A stretch of 47,018 nt of DNA. Origin: an uncultured bacterium (lineage in GTDB: Bacteria; Planctomycetota; UBA1135; GCA-002686595). Within the stretch, counting starts at the first letter, position 1; every line of letters starts with the position of its first letter. The position numbers were made by a program, and so were the translations under genes. The notes beneath the pieces are model-generated. The model was not told the DNA's origin. It ran no database searches and was given only the letters and a program-made list of their open reading frames with translations. Positions 39,228-47,018 of this stretch are shown here, piece by piece. The stretch covers positions 1 through 47,018 of the forward strand of contig CAJQPT010000196.1 in assembly GCA_905480285.1 (NCBI GenBank). Direction: 5' to 3'.

Positions 39228-40253
39228 TCAGGCCGGCAGTTCGAAGACTGAAACCCGGGTCTCCTCCGCGAGCAGCCCCGCGCCGTCGACGACCTGGAAC
39301 GCGACCTTCTCGTCGAGGCCCGGCACGGTCCAACTCCCGAGGGTTCGCCCCGAGAGACCGTCCACGGCTTCAAGGTGGGCCTGCCGCTCCAGGTAGAACT
39401 TCGAGCTGTCCGCGGTGACCGAGACCTCGGGGAGGTCGTCCACCGGCCGCGTCTCCAGGATGCGATACCAGAGGGGCTCCTCCCCCGCCGAGGCGTCCGC
39501 CCGCAACGCTGCGATGCTCAGCGTGTCGCGGGGCCCCTCGTCGGGGTGAGAGGCCAGCTGCAGCATGAAGTCCATGCGGTTGTCGTCACCGAGGAGGAAT
39601 TCGAGCTCACAGGTCACGATCGCCACAGCGGCGCCCGCGGCCGCGATCCCTCGGATCAGCGGCATGACCGGCTGGAGCAGGTAACCCTCGAAGCTCCCGC
39701 TCTTCGCGTTGAGCCGGACGACGCCGTACTTGCCCGACTCCGTACTGGAGATGATCACGTAGACGTGGGCTCCGCTCAGCGCGAGCCCGTGATACCGCTC
39801 TCCCTCCCGGCCGTAGCGCCAGCTCTCCTGGAGGTCGAGGGTGTCGAGGCCCCAGACGGACCTGGCGTTGGCGCAGACCACCACCTCGGAGTGGACCACG
39901 GCGTCGTCGAAGGGCTCGATGTCGTTGGATTCGAGGAGCTCCCCGTCCGCCATCGCCATGCGCACCATCCGGTGCCCGCCCTGGCTCGGCCCCAGCACGA
40001 TGACCTGGCCCTTCTGACCGAGGCCCGCGCCGAAGCCGCGCCCATAACCGACCTCACAGGGGGCGATCCACAGTCGCTCTCCGGTGCTCCGGTCGAAGGC
40101 CCCGAGCTTGCCGGGGATGACGTCGTCAATCCACTTGCCACCCGCCGGCGGATCGTAGCCGTGGAGCAGCACGGGACCGGTCGAGGCGAAGGCAATGCCA
40201 TCCACCTCGGAATCAAGCTCTCGGCTCCAGCGTCTCTTGGCCGTGGTCGTCAT
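39228..40253 (-). CDS. PQQ-like beta-propeller repeat protein
   Basis: A 341-residue protein made of propeller-like blades. Examples are IPGKLGAFDRSTGERLWIA, SVWGLDTLDLQESWRYGRE, and YGVVRLNAKSGSFEGYLLQ, with the A-x-D-x-x-(T/S)-G-x-x-x-W pattern of PQQ-type repeats. No signal peptide or membrane segment is seen, so it is probably cytoplasmic. No PQQ-binding or catalytic residues can be assigned. The ATG at 40253 has a TAGACT box ending 7 nt upstream; an in-frame ATG at 40286 is less likely. Such proteins act as scaffolds or sensors; the role here is unknown. It is divergent from the DUF2293 gene across 147 bp and lies about 0.3 kb upstream of the tex region. Confidence 0.78.
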   Translation of the reverse strand: MTTTAKRRWSRELDSEVDGIAFASTGPVLLHGYDPPAGGKWIDDVIPGKLGAFDRSTGERLWIAPCEVGYGRGFGAGLGQKGQVIVLGPSQGGHRMVRMAMADGELLESNDIEPFDDAVVHSEVVVCANARSVWGLDTLDLQESWRYGREGERYHGLALSGAHVYVIISSTESGKYGVVRLNAKSGSFEGYLLQPVMPLIRGIAAAGAAVAIVTCELEFLLGDDNRMDFMLQLASHPDEGPRDTLSIAALRADASAGEEPLWYRILETRPVDDLPEVSVTADSSKFYLERQAHLEAVDGLSGRTLGSWTVPGLDEKVAFQVVDGAGLLAEETRVSVFELPA

Positions 40254-40260
40254 GGCGGAG

Positions 40261-40266
40261 AGTCTA
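40261..40266 (-). promoter_or_regulatory. -10-like box TAGACT close to the beta-propeller gene start
   Basis: TAGACT ends 7 nt before the ATG at 40253 and shares the following CTCC with several of the other boxes. Confidence 0.4.
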
Positions 40267-40400
40267 CCCCGGACGCGCTGGAACACCGCGCGCCCGGAGC
40301 AATGAGCGGCACGTTTGAGCGGAGCGCGTGGCCCGCTCCCCCCGTAGAACGAACGACGAGACCTCGAAACCGCCGGCGGCTTCCGCTACACCCTCGTCCC

Positions 40401-41102
40401 ATGGGCACGAGGAACGAGCGCGCGACCGAGGATCCAGAGCGCCGGGTCGAGGATCCCGACGGACACCTGGCAGAGATCCCGGCAGGCTGGGCCCTGCTCG
40501 CCCCCGGCGACCCCGCGGCCACGCGCCGGGTCAAGGCCGCGGGCGATCACCGCGTCATGAGCACCCGCAAGGGGCGCCGACGGATCAGCCTTGGCGTTTG
40601 GGCTCCCCCGGCCACGATCGAGCGCGTGCAGGAGGACCTCGAGAGCGAGCGCGCCGACCCGTCCTATCAGCGGCGACTGGACGCTGGCCGTGCCCGCCGA
40701 GCCCGGGAGCAGGCCGCCTATGAGCAGGAGTTCCTCGCCGAGGTCCTGGCCTTCCTGGACTTCGCCGACGCCCATGAGCGCCTGGCGGCGAAGGTTGCGG
40801 CGGCCATCACACGCCACGCCGTGCCCGTGGGGAGCGGAACCGTGGCGCGGACGCAGCGCATCGCCGTCGACCGGCGTGCCGAGGCTGCCACCATCGCCTG
40901 GCTGCGCCACCAAACGACGGCCTATGACCAGATGAAGATCGCCCGCGTCCGTGGCCGGCGCCGAGAGGTCCGCCGGGAGCTCGCCCGGCACTCCCGAGCC
41001 CTGCTGGACCGGTACCGCAGGGGCGAGACCGTGAGCGGAGGCCGTTGCGTCTTCCAGCAGGCCCTCTCGGCGCGCCCCGCGACGGATGACACCACCACCT
41101 AG
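40401..41102 (+). CDS. DUF2293-like protein
   Basis: A 233-residue basic, helical protein. The C-terminal part carries the DUF2293 pattern: AKVAAAITRHAVPVGSGTVARTQRI followed by AATIAWLRHQTTAYDQMKIARVRGRRREVRRELA, where an Arg/His-rich helix pair ends in RR-x-VRREL. The N-terminal 60 residues include HRVMSTRKGRRRISLGV. The family is widespread in GC-rich bacteria and fungi and is uncharacterised; nucleic-acid binding would fit the charge but is inference. I chose the ATG at 40401 (TACACC lies 8 nt upstream); the frame is open much further but then overlaps the divergent gene. It stands alone. Confidence 0.82.
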   Translation: MGTRNERATEDPERRVEDPDGHLAEIPAGWALLAPGDPAATRRVKAAGDHRVMSTRKGRRRISLGVWAPPATIERVQEDLESERADPSYQRRLDAGRARRAREQAAYEQEFLAEVLAFLDFADAHERLAAKVAAAITRHAVPVGSGTVARTQRIAVDRRAEAATIAWLRHQTTAYDQMKIARVRGRRREVRRELARHSRALLDRYRRGETVSGGRCVFQQALSARPATDDTTT

Positions 41103-41224
41103 GCCCCGCCGCCCAGGCACACATCACCAAGGCCCCCCCGCTGGGCACCAGCCGCAAGGCACCACCCGCAAGGCACCACCGCTTGGGCCTGCGCCGCTGA
41201 GGGCGCGCTCGTTCGGGCAACGCC

Positions 41225-41272
41225 GCAGAGGAGCCGAACTGCAGAGGAGCCGAGCTGCAGAGGAGCCGAGCC
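41225..41272. repeat. 16-bp tandem repeat, three copies plus remnant
   Basis: GCAGAGGAGCCGA(A/G)C(T/C) repeats at 41225, 41241 and 41257, with a fourth degenerate GCAAAGAGGC from 41273. It lies outside supported genes. Confidence 0.8.
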
Positions 41273-41419
41273 GCAAAGAGGCTAGGGTCGCGGTGGAGCC
41301 GGGCTGAGGCGGAGCAGATTCCCAGAGGAGGCTCCCGCCAAGGGGTAAGCGTTTCCCCTCAACCGTCCCAACCTGGCGACAGAACCACCGCCCCACGGCG
41401 TAGTTCTCCGCGGCCGGTG

Positions 41420-41449
41420 GTGACTCAACTCCCATCGCCCAACTAGGCT
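41420..41449 (+). promoter_or_regulatory. Possible promoter of the DUF1592/DUF1552 operon
   Basis: GTGACT (41420-41425) and TAGGCT (41444-41449) are separated by 18 bp, one of the few places in the window with a recognisable -35-like element. Start codon follows 37 nt downstream. Confidence 0.35.
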
Positions 41450-41486
41450 CAAGTCGGGCCCCTCTTGGGCCTCCGATCCGTTGACC

Positions 41487-43466
41487 ATGAGGAGCAGACT
41501 CGCCGTCACGACCGCCCGCTGCGCGGTGCTACTCTTCATCCCGATCGTGGTCGGGAGGATGACCGCCGACGCCGCCTCGGCGCCTTTGACCTCGCTCAGC
41601 GCCGCAGACCTCGCCGTCACGAGGCACGACTTGCACGCGGCGGACAAGCAGGTCATCGAGCTGCTGTGCGTGGAATGCCACGATGGCCCGGAGGCAGAAG
41701 CCGGCTTCGACATCGGCCGCCTCGTCGCCTCGGAACAGGTCGCCGAGGACCTCTTCGAGTGGCGCAGGGCCCGGGCCATGATCGAGTCCAACGCGATGCC
41801 TCCGCCCATGCGTTCCGGCCGGGGCGGTGGCCTGGACGAGGAGGACCGCCGGGCGGCCCTCTCCTTTCTGGACGTGGTCGAGCGCGAGGCCCTCGCGCGC
41901 GGTGGCGCGGCCGGCGAGGAGCCTGCGCGTCGCCTCACCCGGGACGAGCTCGCCCACGCCCTCCAGGACCTCCTCGCCGTCGACCTGGACGTCGCGGCGC
42001 TCATGCCGCCGGAGCTGATCGCCGAGAACAGCTTCGACACCAACGGCGCGACGCTCTTCATTCACGGGCAGTGGCTGCAGCGGGCGGATATCGCCGTGCG
42101 CGTGGCGGTCGACGCGGCTGTCCCCGACGGCTCCCTGGCCGCGGGACGCCCCCTCCCCACCCTGCCCGCCCTCCTCCGGCGCGCCTTCCGACGCCCACCG
42201 ACGGCCGAGGAGCTGGAGCGCTACGGTCAACTCGAGACAGATCGGCTCGCGGCAGGTGCGACCCCGGAGGGCGCCCTCCGGCAGACGCTGACGGCGATCC
42301 TCTCCTCCCCGCACTTCCGGCTCCGGCTGGAAGATCTGCCGCCCGAGGTGGACGGCGCTGGGGAGCTGGAGCGCCAGCCGCTCGAGGCCAGCGAGCCCGA
42401 GCGCGCGGTCAGCCCCCACGGACTCGCGAGCCGGCTCTCGTTCTTGCTCTGGTGCGCTCCGCCCGACGACCGCCTCCTGGACCTCGCGGACGCCGGCACG
42501 CTCGCGGACCCCGAGGTCCTCGCGACCGAAGCCGCGCGCCTGCTGGAGGACCCCCGCGCGCTGCGCTTCGCCCGGAGCTTCGCGGGGCAGTGGCTCGGCA
42601 CCCGCCGCGTTGGGCGGGAGCTCAAGCCGGATCCCATCGACAACCCCGCCATGACCGACTCGCTCATGGCGGACATGCGCGACGAGGTGGCGCGCTTCTT
42701 CCTCCTGCTCCTGCGGGAGGGGGCCCCACTAGACGACCTGCTCCTCGGCCGCGAGACATTCCTCACCGAGGAGCTCGCGCGCTTCTACGGGGTCGAGGCC
42801 GTTGGGGTCGAGGTCGTTGGGGTCGAGGTCCTTGGGGTCGAGGTCGTCGGGGGCGGGGTCGCCCGGACCGAGGTCCCCGAGCGGCGCGCCGGTCTCTTCG
42901 GCAAGGCGGCGGTGCTCGCCGCGACCTCCTACCCCGATCGCACGAGCCCCGTCTTGCGCGGCGCGTGGATCCTCGACGACCTGCTCGGGACGCCGCCGCC
43001 CCCTCCTCCGCCCGGCGCCAGCGAGATCGATGAGGAGACCTTCGAGGCCGCCGAGGAGCTTGGCGCCCGGGCCATCCTCGAGCTGCACAGGGCCTCCCCG
43101 GCCTGCGCCTCCTGCCACGACCGCATCGACCCGCTGGGGTTCGCGCTCGACGGCTTCGACCGGTTCGGCCGCCGCCGCGGCCGCGACGACCTCGGCCAGC
43201 GAGTGGATGAGCGCGGGGCGCTCCCGGGCGGGCCCACGTTCAAGGGACCCGAGGCGCTCTCGCGCGCGATCCTCACGCACCGCCGCGCCGAGCTGTCCCG
43301 CGAGATCGCCCGGCGCCTGCTGCGGTTCGCACTCGGGCGCCCGCTGGAGTGGTCCGATGAGCGCACCGTGGTCGAGCTCGGCGCGGTCCTCAGCGACCGC
43401 GGCTTCGGCGCGCTGCTGGAGTCCTTGATCGCCTGTCGACCGTTCACGAGGGTGACCCTTCGATGA
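41487..43466 (+). CDS. DUF1592/DUF1588-type cytochrome c-like protein
   Basis: A 659-residue exported protein with an N-terminal signal segment (CAVLLFIPIVVG). It has two haem-type motifs: CVECH at 61-65 and CASCH at 540-544, the latter in the diagnostic CASCHDRIDPLGFALDGFDR. Between them the domain order is that of the planctomycete/myxobacterial set: DUF1587-like near 140 (RLTRDELAHALQDLLAVD), DUF1595-like, DUF1592 (LASRLSFLLWCAPPDDRLLD, RSFAGQWLGTRRVG), DUF1588, and DUF1585-like C-terminus (REIARRLLRFALGRPLEW). A VEVVG-type repeat interrupts the usual short loop near residue 436-455. The family is thought to act with DUF1552 proteins in an extracytoplasmic redox or polymer-related process that is not well established. 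The stop overlaps the DUF1552 start (ATGA). Confidence 0.92.
   Translation: MRSRLAVTTARCAVLLFIPIVVGRMTADAASAPLTSLSAADLAVTRHDLHAADKQVIELLCVECHDGPEAEAGFDIGRLVASEQVAEDLFEWRRARAMIESNAMPPPMRSGRGGGLDEEDRRAALSFLDVVEREALARGGAAGEEPARRLTRDELAHALQDLLAVDLDVAALMPPELIAENSFDTNGATLFIHGQWLQRADIAVRVAVDAAVPDGSLAAGRPLPTLPALLRRAFRRPPTAEELERYGQLETDRLAAGATPEGALRQTLTAILSSPHFRLRLEDLPPEVDGAGELERQPLEASEPERAVSPHGLASRLSFLLWCAPPDDRLLDLADAGTLADPEVLATEAARLLEDPRALRFARSFAGQWLGTRRVGRELKPDPIDNPAMTDSLMADMRDEVARFFLLLLREGAPLDDLLLGRETFLTEELARFYGVEAVGVEVVGVEVLGVEVVGGGVARTEVPERRAGLFGKAAVLAATSYPDRTSPVLRGAWILDDLLGTPPPPPPPGASEIDEETFEAAEELGARAILELHRASPACASCHDRIDPLGFALDGFDRFGRRRGRDDLGQRVDERGALPGGPTFKGPEALSRAILTHRRAELSREIARRLLRFALGRPLEWSDERTVVELGAVLSDRGFGALLESLIACRPFTRVTLR
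42792..42851 (+). repeat. In-frame 15-bp tandem repeat, four copies
   Basis: Units GTCGAGGCCGTTGGG, GTCGAGGTCGTTGGG, GTCGAGGTCCTTGGG and GTCGAGGTCGTCGGG encode VEAVG-VEVVG-VEVLG-VEVVG within the DUF1592 protein. Copies differ by one or two bases. Confidence 0.92.
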
Positions 43467-44800
43467 CCTTCCCTGTCCTCCGCCCCTTGGCGCGGCGCAC
43501 CTTCCTGCGCGGTGCCTGCGCCACGATCGTCGCCCCCTACCTCGAGGCCCTCGCGCCCCGGGGGAGCGCGCCGCCCGTCCGCGCCGCGTGGCTCTACTTC
43601 CCCAACGGCGTCGCCGACGGGTCCTGGGCGCCCAGCGCGGATCGCGGGGGGAGGCTCCGGCGATTGAACGAGACGATGGCGCCGCTGGAGCGGCACCGGG
43701 AGCGCATCGTCATCCCCCAGAGGGTGTTCACCCCCCGGGGGAACGGGCACGGGGCGGGCACCGCCACCTGGCTCACCGGAGCGGACTGGGAACACCGGGA
43801 GCTCAACGCCCACGGCCCGAGCATCGACCAGGTGATCGCCCGCGAGTTCGCCGACGAGCACGTCGTCCCCGCTCTGACCATCAGCGCCAGGGGCGAGGGC
43901 TTCTTCGCCGCTGATGTCCCCCGCAACACGATGTCGTGGGCGGCCCCCGGTCGCCCCGTCTTCCGCGAGACCGACCCGCGGGCCGTCTTCCAGCAGCTCT
44001 TCGGCGGCGGCCCCTCCGCAGACACGAGCCTGCTGGATGACCTCAAGGACCAGGTCCGCGCGCTCCAGCGGCGCGTGTCCCAGTCCGATCGACGGCAGCT
44101 CGACGCCTACCTCGACGCCATCCGCACCCTGGAGCGCCGCATCGCCTTTGTCCAGGACGAGGCCACCGCCCGCCGGCTCGCCCGAGCCTCCGAGCTCGGG
44201 CTCCCCTTCGACCCCGCGCGCCCGATCGAGGCGGTCCCCGAGGACCACGGCGAGTACCTCGACCTCCTCCTCGATCTCGTGGCCCTCGCCCTGTGGTCCG
44301 GGGCCTCCCGCTGCGCGTCGTTCATGCTCGATCACGGCCAGTCCAACCGCTACTGCACGTTCGTCCCCGGCGTGCGCGGCACGTGGCACGCCCTCTCTCA
44401 CTGGAAGGACACCTCAGGGAAGACCGAGGACGACGACGGCGTCACGAGCTGGAGCTCTCGCCGCTCCAAGCGCGAGATGTACGACGCGGTCGTGACCTGG
44501 CACCACGAGCGGGTCGCCCGCTTCCTGGACCGCCTCGCCTCATTGCCCGAGACCGGCGGCTCCCTGCTGGACCAGTCGATGGTCATGTACGGCTCCTCCA
44601 TCTCCGACGGACACGAGCACGGCGAGCGGGACCTGCCCGTCCTCATCGCGGGCGGCGCGGGCGGCGCCGTGCGCGGCGGCCGGCTGCTGCGCCAGCGCCG
44701 CGAGACCCCCCTCGAGCGGCTGCACCTCGCCACCCTCCGCGCCACCGGCGTGAGCGCGGACAAGTTCGGCGACGAGGACTCCCCCCTCGACCTGACCTGA
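43463..44800 (+). CDS. DUF1552 family Tat-exported protein
   Basis: A 445-residue protein with a twin-arginine signal (ARRTFLRGACATI, R11-R12). The body is that of the DUF1552 family: AAWLYFPNGVADGSWAP, HGAGTATWLTGAD, SIDQVIAREF, LLDDLKDQVRALQRRV, and the closing VMYGSSISDGHEHGERDLPV. These proteins are paired with DUF1592 proteins in many Planctomycetota and Myxococcota, and resemble alkaline-phosphatase-superfamily or sulfatase-like folds (family-level suggestion, not proven). Folding before export via Tat suggests a cofactor. The ATG overlaps the DUF1592 stop by 4 bp, so the two are translated together. A perfect terminator follows. Confidence 0.93.
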   Translation: MTFPVLRPLARRTFLRGACATIVAPYLEALAPRGSAPPVRAAWLYFPNGVADGSWAPSADRGGRLRRLNETMAPLERHRERIVIPQRVFTPRGNGHGAGTATWLTGADWEHRELNAHGPSIDQVIAREFADEHVVPALTISARGEGFFAADVPRNTMSWAAPGRPVFRETDPRAVFQQLFGGGPSADTSLLDDLKDQVRALQRRVSQSDRRQLDAYLDAIRTLERRIAFVQDEATARRLARASELGLPFDPARPIEAVPEDHGEYLDLLLDLVALALWSGASRCASFMLDHGQSNRYCTFVPGVRGTWHALSHWKDTSGKTEDDDGVTSWSSRRSKREMYDAVVTWHHERVARFLDRLASLPETGGSLLDQSMVMYGSSISDGHEHGERDLPVLIAGGAGGAVRGGRLLRQRRETPLERLHLATLRATGVSADKFGDEDSPLDLT

Positions 44801-44819
44801 GGCGCGTCCCAGACACCGA

Positions 44820-44856
44820 GAGAGCCCCCTGTCCGCATGGCGGACAGGGGGCTCTC
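44820..44856. terminator. 17-bp perfect-stem bidirectional terminator
   Basis: GAGAGCCCCCTGTCCGC (44820-44836) and its exact complement (44840-44856) flank a 3-nt ATG loop. It lies between the convergent DUF1552 and fusA genes, 20 and 40 nt from their stop codons. Confidence 0.85.
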
Positions 44857-44896
44857 GGAGTCCAGGGCGGTGAGGCCCCAGATCAGCCGGCGGGGA

Positions 44897-47011
44897 TCAC
44901 TCCCCCATCAGCTTGGCGGCGATGCCGGCCGGGACGTCGCGGTACTCGGAGAGCTCCATGGAGAACTGCCCACGGCCCTGGGTCGAGCCCCGGAGCGCCG
45001 AGGAGTAGGCGAACATCTCGGCGATCGGGACCATCGCGTGCACGAGGCGGATGTCGCCCTGGTGCTCGATCTCCGCGATCTCGCCGCGGCGCGAGTTGAG
45101 GTCACCGACGACTGAGCCGACGAACTCCTCCGGAACGCTGACCTCGACCTTCATGATCGGCTCGAGGAGCACGGTGTTGTTCTCGATCGACTGGCGGAAG
45201 GCCAGGTTGCCAGCGGCGCGGAACGCCATCTCGCTCGAGTCAACGTCGTGGCTCTTGCCGTCGTAGAGGCGCGCCTTCGTGCTGACGAAGGGGATGCCCG
45301 TGTTGCCGCCCGTGGTGAACATCTCCTCGAGGGCGCTCGCGACGCTCGGGATGTACTCGCGCGGGACCGCGCCACCCTTGATGCCGTCGACGAATTCGAA
45401 GCCGCTGACCTCGGGGTCGTACTCGATGACGACGCTGATGACGGCGTACTGACCGGAACCACCCGACTGACGGATGTGTCGAGCCTGGGTGTCGATCTGC
45501 TTCTTGATGCGCTGCTTGAACGCCACCTTGGGACGGCCGGTACGAACGTCACACTTGTGATCGTTCTTGATCCGGTTGACCATGATCTCCAGGTGGAGCT
45601 CGCCCATGCCGGAGATGATCAGGTCGCCGGTGGCCTCGTTGGTGAAGGCCTTGAAGGTCGGGTCCTCGCGCATCATCCGGCCGATGATCTCGCTCAGCTT
45701 GTCGCGGTCGGTGGCCTTCTCGGGCTCGAGCGACATGGAGATGACCGACTCGGGGAAGGACATCTTCATCAGCTGGATCGGGTGGTCGTCGTCACAGAGC
45801 GTGTCGCCGGTCACCGTGTTCTTGAGGCCGATGATGGCCGCGATGTCGCCAGCGGGGACCGAGTCAACGGCCTCGCGCTTGTTGGCGTGGACGCGGACGA
45901 GGCGGCCGATGCGCTCCGTCTTGCCGGTGCGCGGGTTCTGCAGCTTGGAGCCCTTCTCGAGGGTGCCCGAGTAGACCCGGACGAAGGTCATGTCGCCCGT
46001 GGGCTCCGCGACCGTCTTGAACGCCATCAGGGACACGTAGTCGTCCGGCGTGGGCTTGCGGGTGATCTTCTCTTCCTTGCGGGGCAAGGTGCCCTCGACG
46101 TCGCCGAGCTCGGCAGGCGCCGGGAGGAAGTCGAGGGCTGCGTCGAGGACGAAGCGGACGCCCTTGTCCTTGAGCGCGGAGCCGGCGAGGACCGGCACGC
46201 AGTTCATGGCGAGGGTCTCGGCGCGCAGGCCCATGATGATCTCGTCCTCGGTGAGCTCTTCGCCCTCGAGGTACTTGTTCATCAAGTCGTCGTCGCCGGT
46301 CGCGGCGGCCTCGACGAGGTTGTGGCGCGCCGCCTCGGCGGCCTCCTTGTGCTCCTCGGGGATCTCGCCCTCCATGTAGGAGCGACCGCCGTCCGTGGAG
46401 TCATCGATGAACTCGACGTACTTCATCCGGATCAGGTCGACGAAGCCGGCGAACTCCTTCTCGGCGCCGATCGGCAGCTGAATCGGGACCGGGTTGGCGC
46501 CGAGGCGCTCGCGGATGGTGCCGACGCTGAACTCGAAGTTCGCGCCGACCTTGTCCATCTTGTTGATGAAGCAGATCCGGGGGACGCCGTAGCGATCAGC
46601 CTGACGCCAAACGGTCTCGGACTGCGCCTCAACACCCTGCTTGCCGTCGAACACCGCGACCGCGCCGTCGAGGACGCGGAGCGAGCGCTCCACCTCGACC
46701 GTGAAGTCCACGTGACCCGGCGTGTCGATGATGTTGATGACGTGGTTGTTCCACTCGCAGGTGGTCGCCGCCGACTGGATCGTGATGCCGCGCTTCTGCT
46801 CCTCCTCGAGGAAGTCCATCGTGGCGTCGCCGTCGTGGACTTCGCCGGTCTTATGGACCATGCCCGTAAGGAACAGGACGCGCTCGGTGACGGTGGTCTT
46901 CCCGGCGTCGATGTGGGCCATGATCCCGATGTTGCGCTTCAACGAGGGGTCGTTCTTCTTGGCCGCGAATTGACGCGGGGAGACGTTCTTCTTCTCCACG
47001 GTGGTGCTCAT
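44897..47011 (-). CDS. fusA: Translation elongation factor G
   Basis: A 704-residue translational GTPase that drives ribosomal translocation. Seen: G1 [13 protein letters not shown] (32-44), the EF-G switch region [25 protein letters not shown] in two conserved parts, G3 DTPGHVDF, G4 NKMD, the domain II segment [12 protein letters not shown], domain [16 protein letters not shown], and domain [20 protein letters not shown] and [14 protein letters not shown]. Length is that of bacterial EF-G. The gene is complete in the window with only 7 bp of upstream sequence. Downstream there is no tuf gene, only a terminator and a convergent gene, so it is not in a classical complete str operon. A paralogous second EF-G elsewhere in the genome is possible. 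Confidence 0.97.
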   Translation of the reverse strand: MSTTVEKKNVSPRQFAAKKNDPSLKRNIGIMAHIDAGKTTVTERVLFLTGMVHKTGEVHDGDATMDFLEEEQKRGITIQSAATTCEWNNHVINIIDTPGHVDFTVEVERSLRVLDGAVAVFDGKQGVEAQSETVWRQADRYGVPRICFINKMDKVGANFEFSVGTIRERLGANPVPIQLPIGAEKEFAGFVDLIRMKYVEFIDDSTDGGRSYMEGEIPEEHKEAAEAARHNLVEAAATGDDDLMNKYLEGEELTEDEIIMGLRAETLAMNCVPVLAGSALKDKGVRFVLDAALDFLPAPAELGDVEGTLPRKEEKITRKPTPDDYVSLMAFKTVAEPTGDMTFVRVYSGTLEKGSKLQNPRTGKTERIGRLVRVHANKREAVDSVPAGDIAAIIGLKNTVTGDTLCDDDHPIQLMKMSFPESVISMSLEPEKATDRDKLSEIIGRMMREDPTFKAFTNEATGDLIISGMGELHLEIMVNRIKNDHKCDVRTGRPKVAFKQRIKKQIDTQARHIRQSGGSGQYAVISVVIEYDPEVSGFEFVDGIKGGAVPREYIPSVASALEEMFTTGGNTGIPFVSTKARLYDGKSHDVDSSEMAFRAAGNLAFRQSIENNTVLLEPIMKVEVSVPEEFVGSVVGDLNSRRGEIAEIEHQGDIRLVHAMVPIAEMFAYSSALRGSTQGRGQFSMELSEYRDVPAGIAAKLMGE

Positions 47012-47018
47012 CGGAAGT

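Larger units (their letters stand above)
41103..41486. other. 384-bp gene-free stretch with tandem repeats
   Basis: No gene is supported. It contains a 14-bp direct repeat GCAAGGCACCACC(C/G) at 41154-41181 and the 16-bp triplicate repeat at 41225-41272. Near its end is a possible promoter GTGACT-18 bp-TAGGCT (41420-41449), about 37 nt upstream of the DUF1592 gene start. Confidence 0.5.

Noticed and set aside
41103-41486. Possible CRISPR-like repeat cluster
   Set aside because: Units of 14 and 16 bp are directly adjacent with no spacers and no cas genes; simple minisatellites.

Overview
The window is very GC-rich, gene-dense, single-chromosome-style DNA with no rRNA, tRNA, CRISPR array, IS element or phage gene that I can recognise. 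The gene content points to an environmental bacterium of the Planctomycetota or, less likely, the Myxococcota. Evidence is the adjacent DUF1592 cytochrome-type and DUF1552 Tat-exported pair, two membrane-anchored proteins built from carboxypeptidase-regulatory-like beta-sandwich repeats, large Ala/Pro/Glu-rich linkers, and many GTG/TTG starts. The phylum call is an inference and would need a marker-gene tree.

Layout. 1-5.1 kb: a UspA-type protein and glucose-6-phosphate isomerase (minus), a YugP-type membrane zinc protease divergent from a NifS-type cysteine desulfurase, and a small unknown protein. 5.1-12.2 kb: a 625-bp gene-free stretch, a six-repeat surface-type protein with a strong terminator behind it, a SprT-like metalloprotein, then on the minus strand a BY-kinase-type ATPase and a large exported repeat protein. 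12.2-15.9 kb: a compact three-gene acyl-CoA carboxylase operon (biotin carboxylase, carboxyltransferase, biotin carrier). 16.0-20.3 kb: a second surface-type protein, then a tight nth - zincin - cyaY - lysR operon. 20.4-24.8 kb (minus): rlmD-like methyltransferase, yqgE, and an AsmA-like membrane protein. 24.9-31.5 kb: GT-C glycosyltransferase, trmL, yceH, a lipoprotein-like metalloprotease, and a monooxygenase fused to an Old Yellow Enzyme reductase. 31.8-39 kb: a protein with four Myb/SANT-like repeats beside ptsI, a coiled-coil membrane protein, and an enlarged Tex protein. 39.2-47 kb: a beta-propeller protein, DUF2293, the DUF1592/DUF1552 pair, a 17-bp perfect-stem terminator, and fusA.

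How the parts work together. Most genes are housekeeping functions scattered as one- to four-gene units: central sugar metabolism, rRNA/tRNA modification, Fe-S supply, base-excision repair, carboxylation of an unknown acyl-CoA, and translation elongation. No defence island or mobile element is visible. The less ordinary material is in protein architecture and regulation. It comprises the four-repeat Myb/SANT-like protein, a Tex protein with a roughly 210-residue acidic linker and an RG-rich tail, a biotin carrier whose N-terminal half looks like a second carrier domain without its lysine, and frataxin in an operon with endonuclease III. A TANNNT box also recurs 6-9 nt before seven start codons, suggesting leaderless transcripts, and short minisatellites recur within and between genes.
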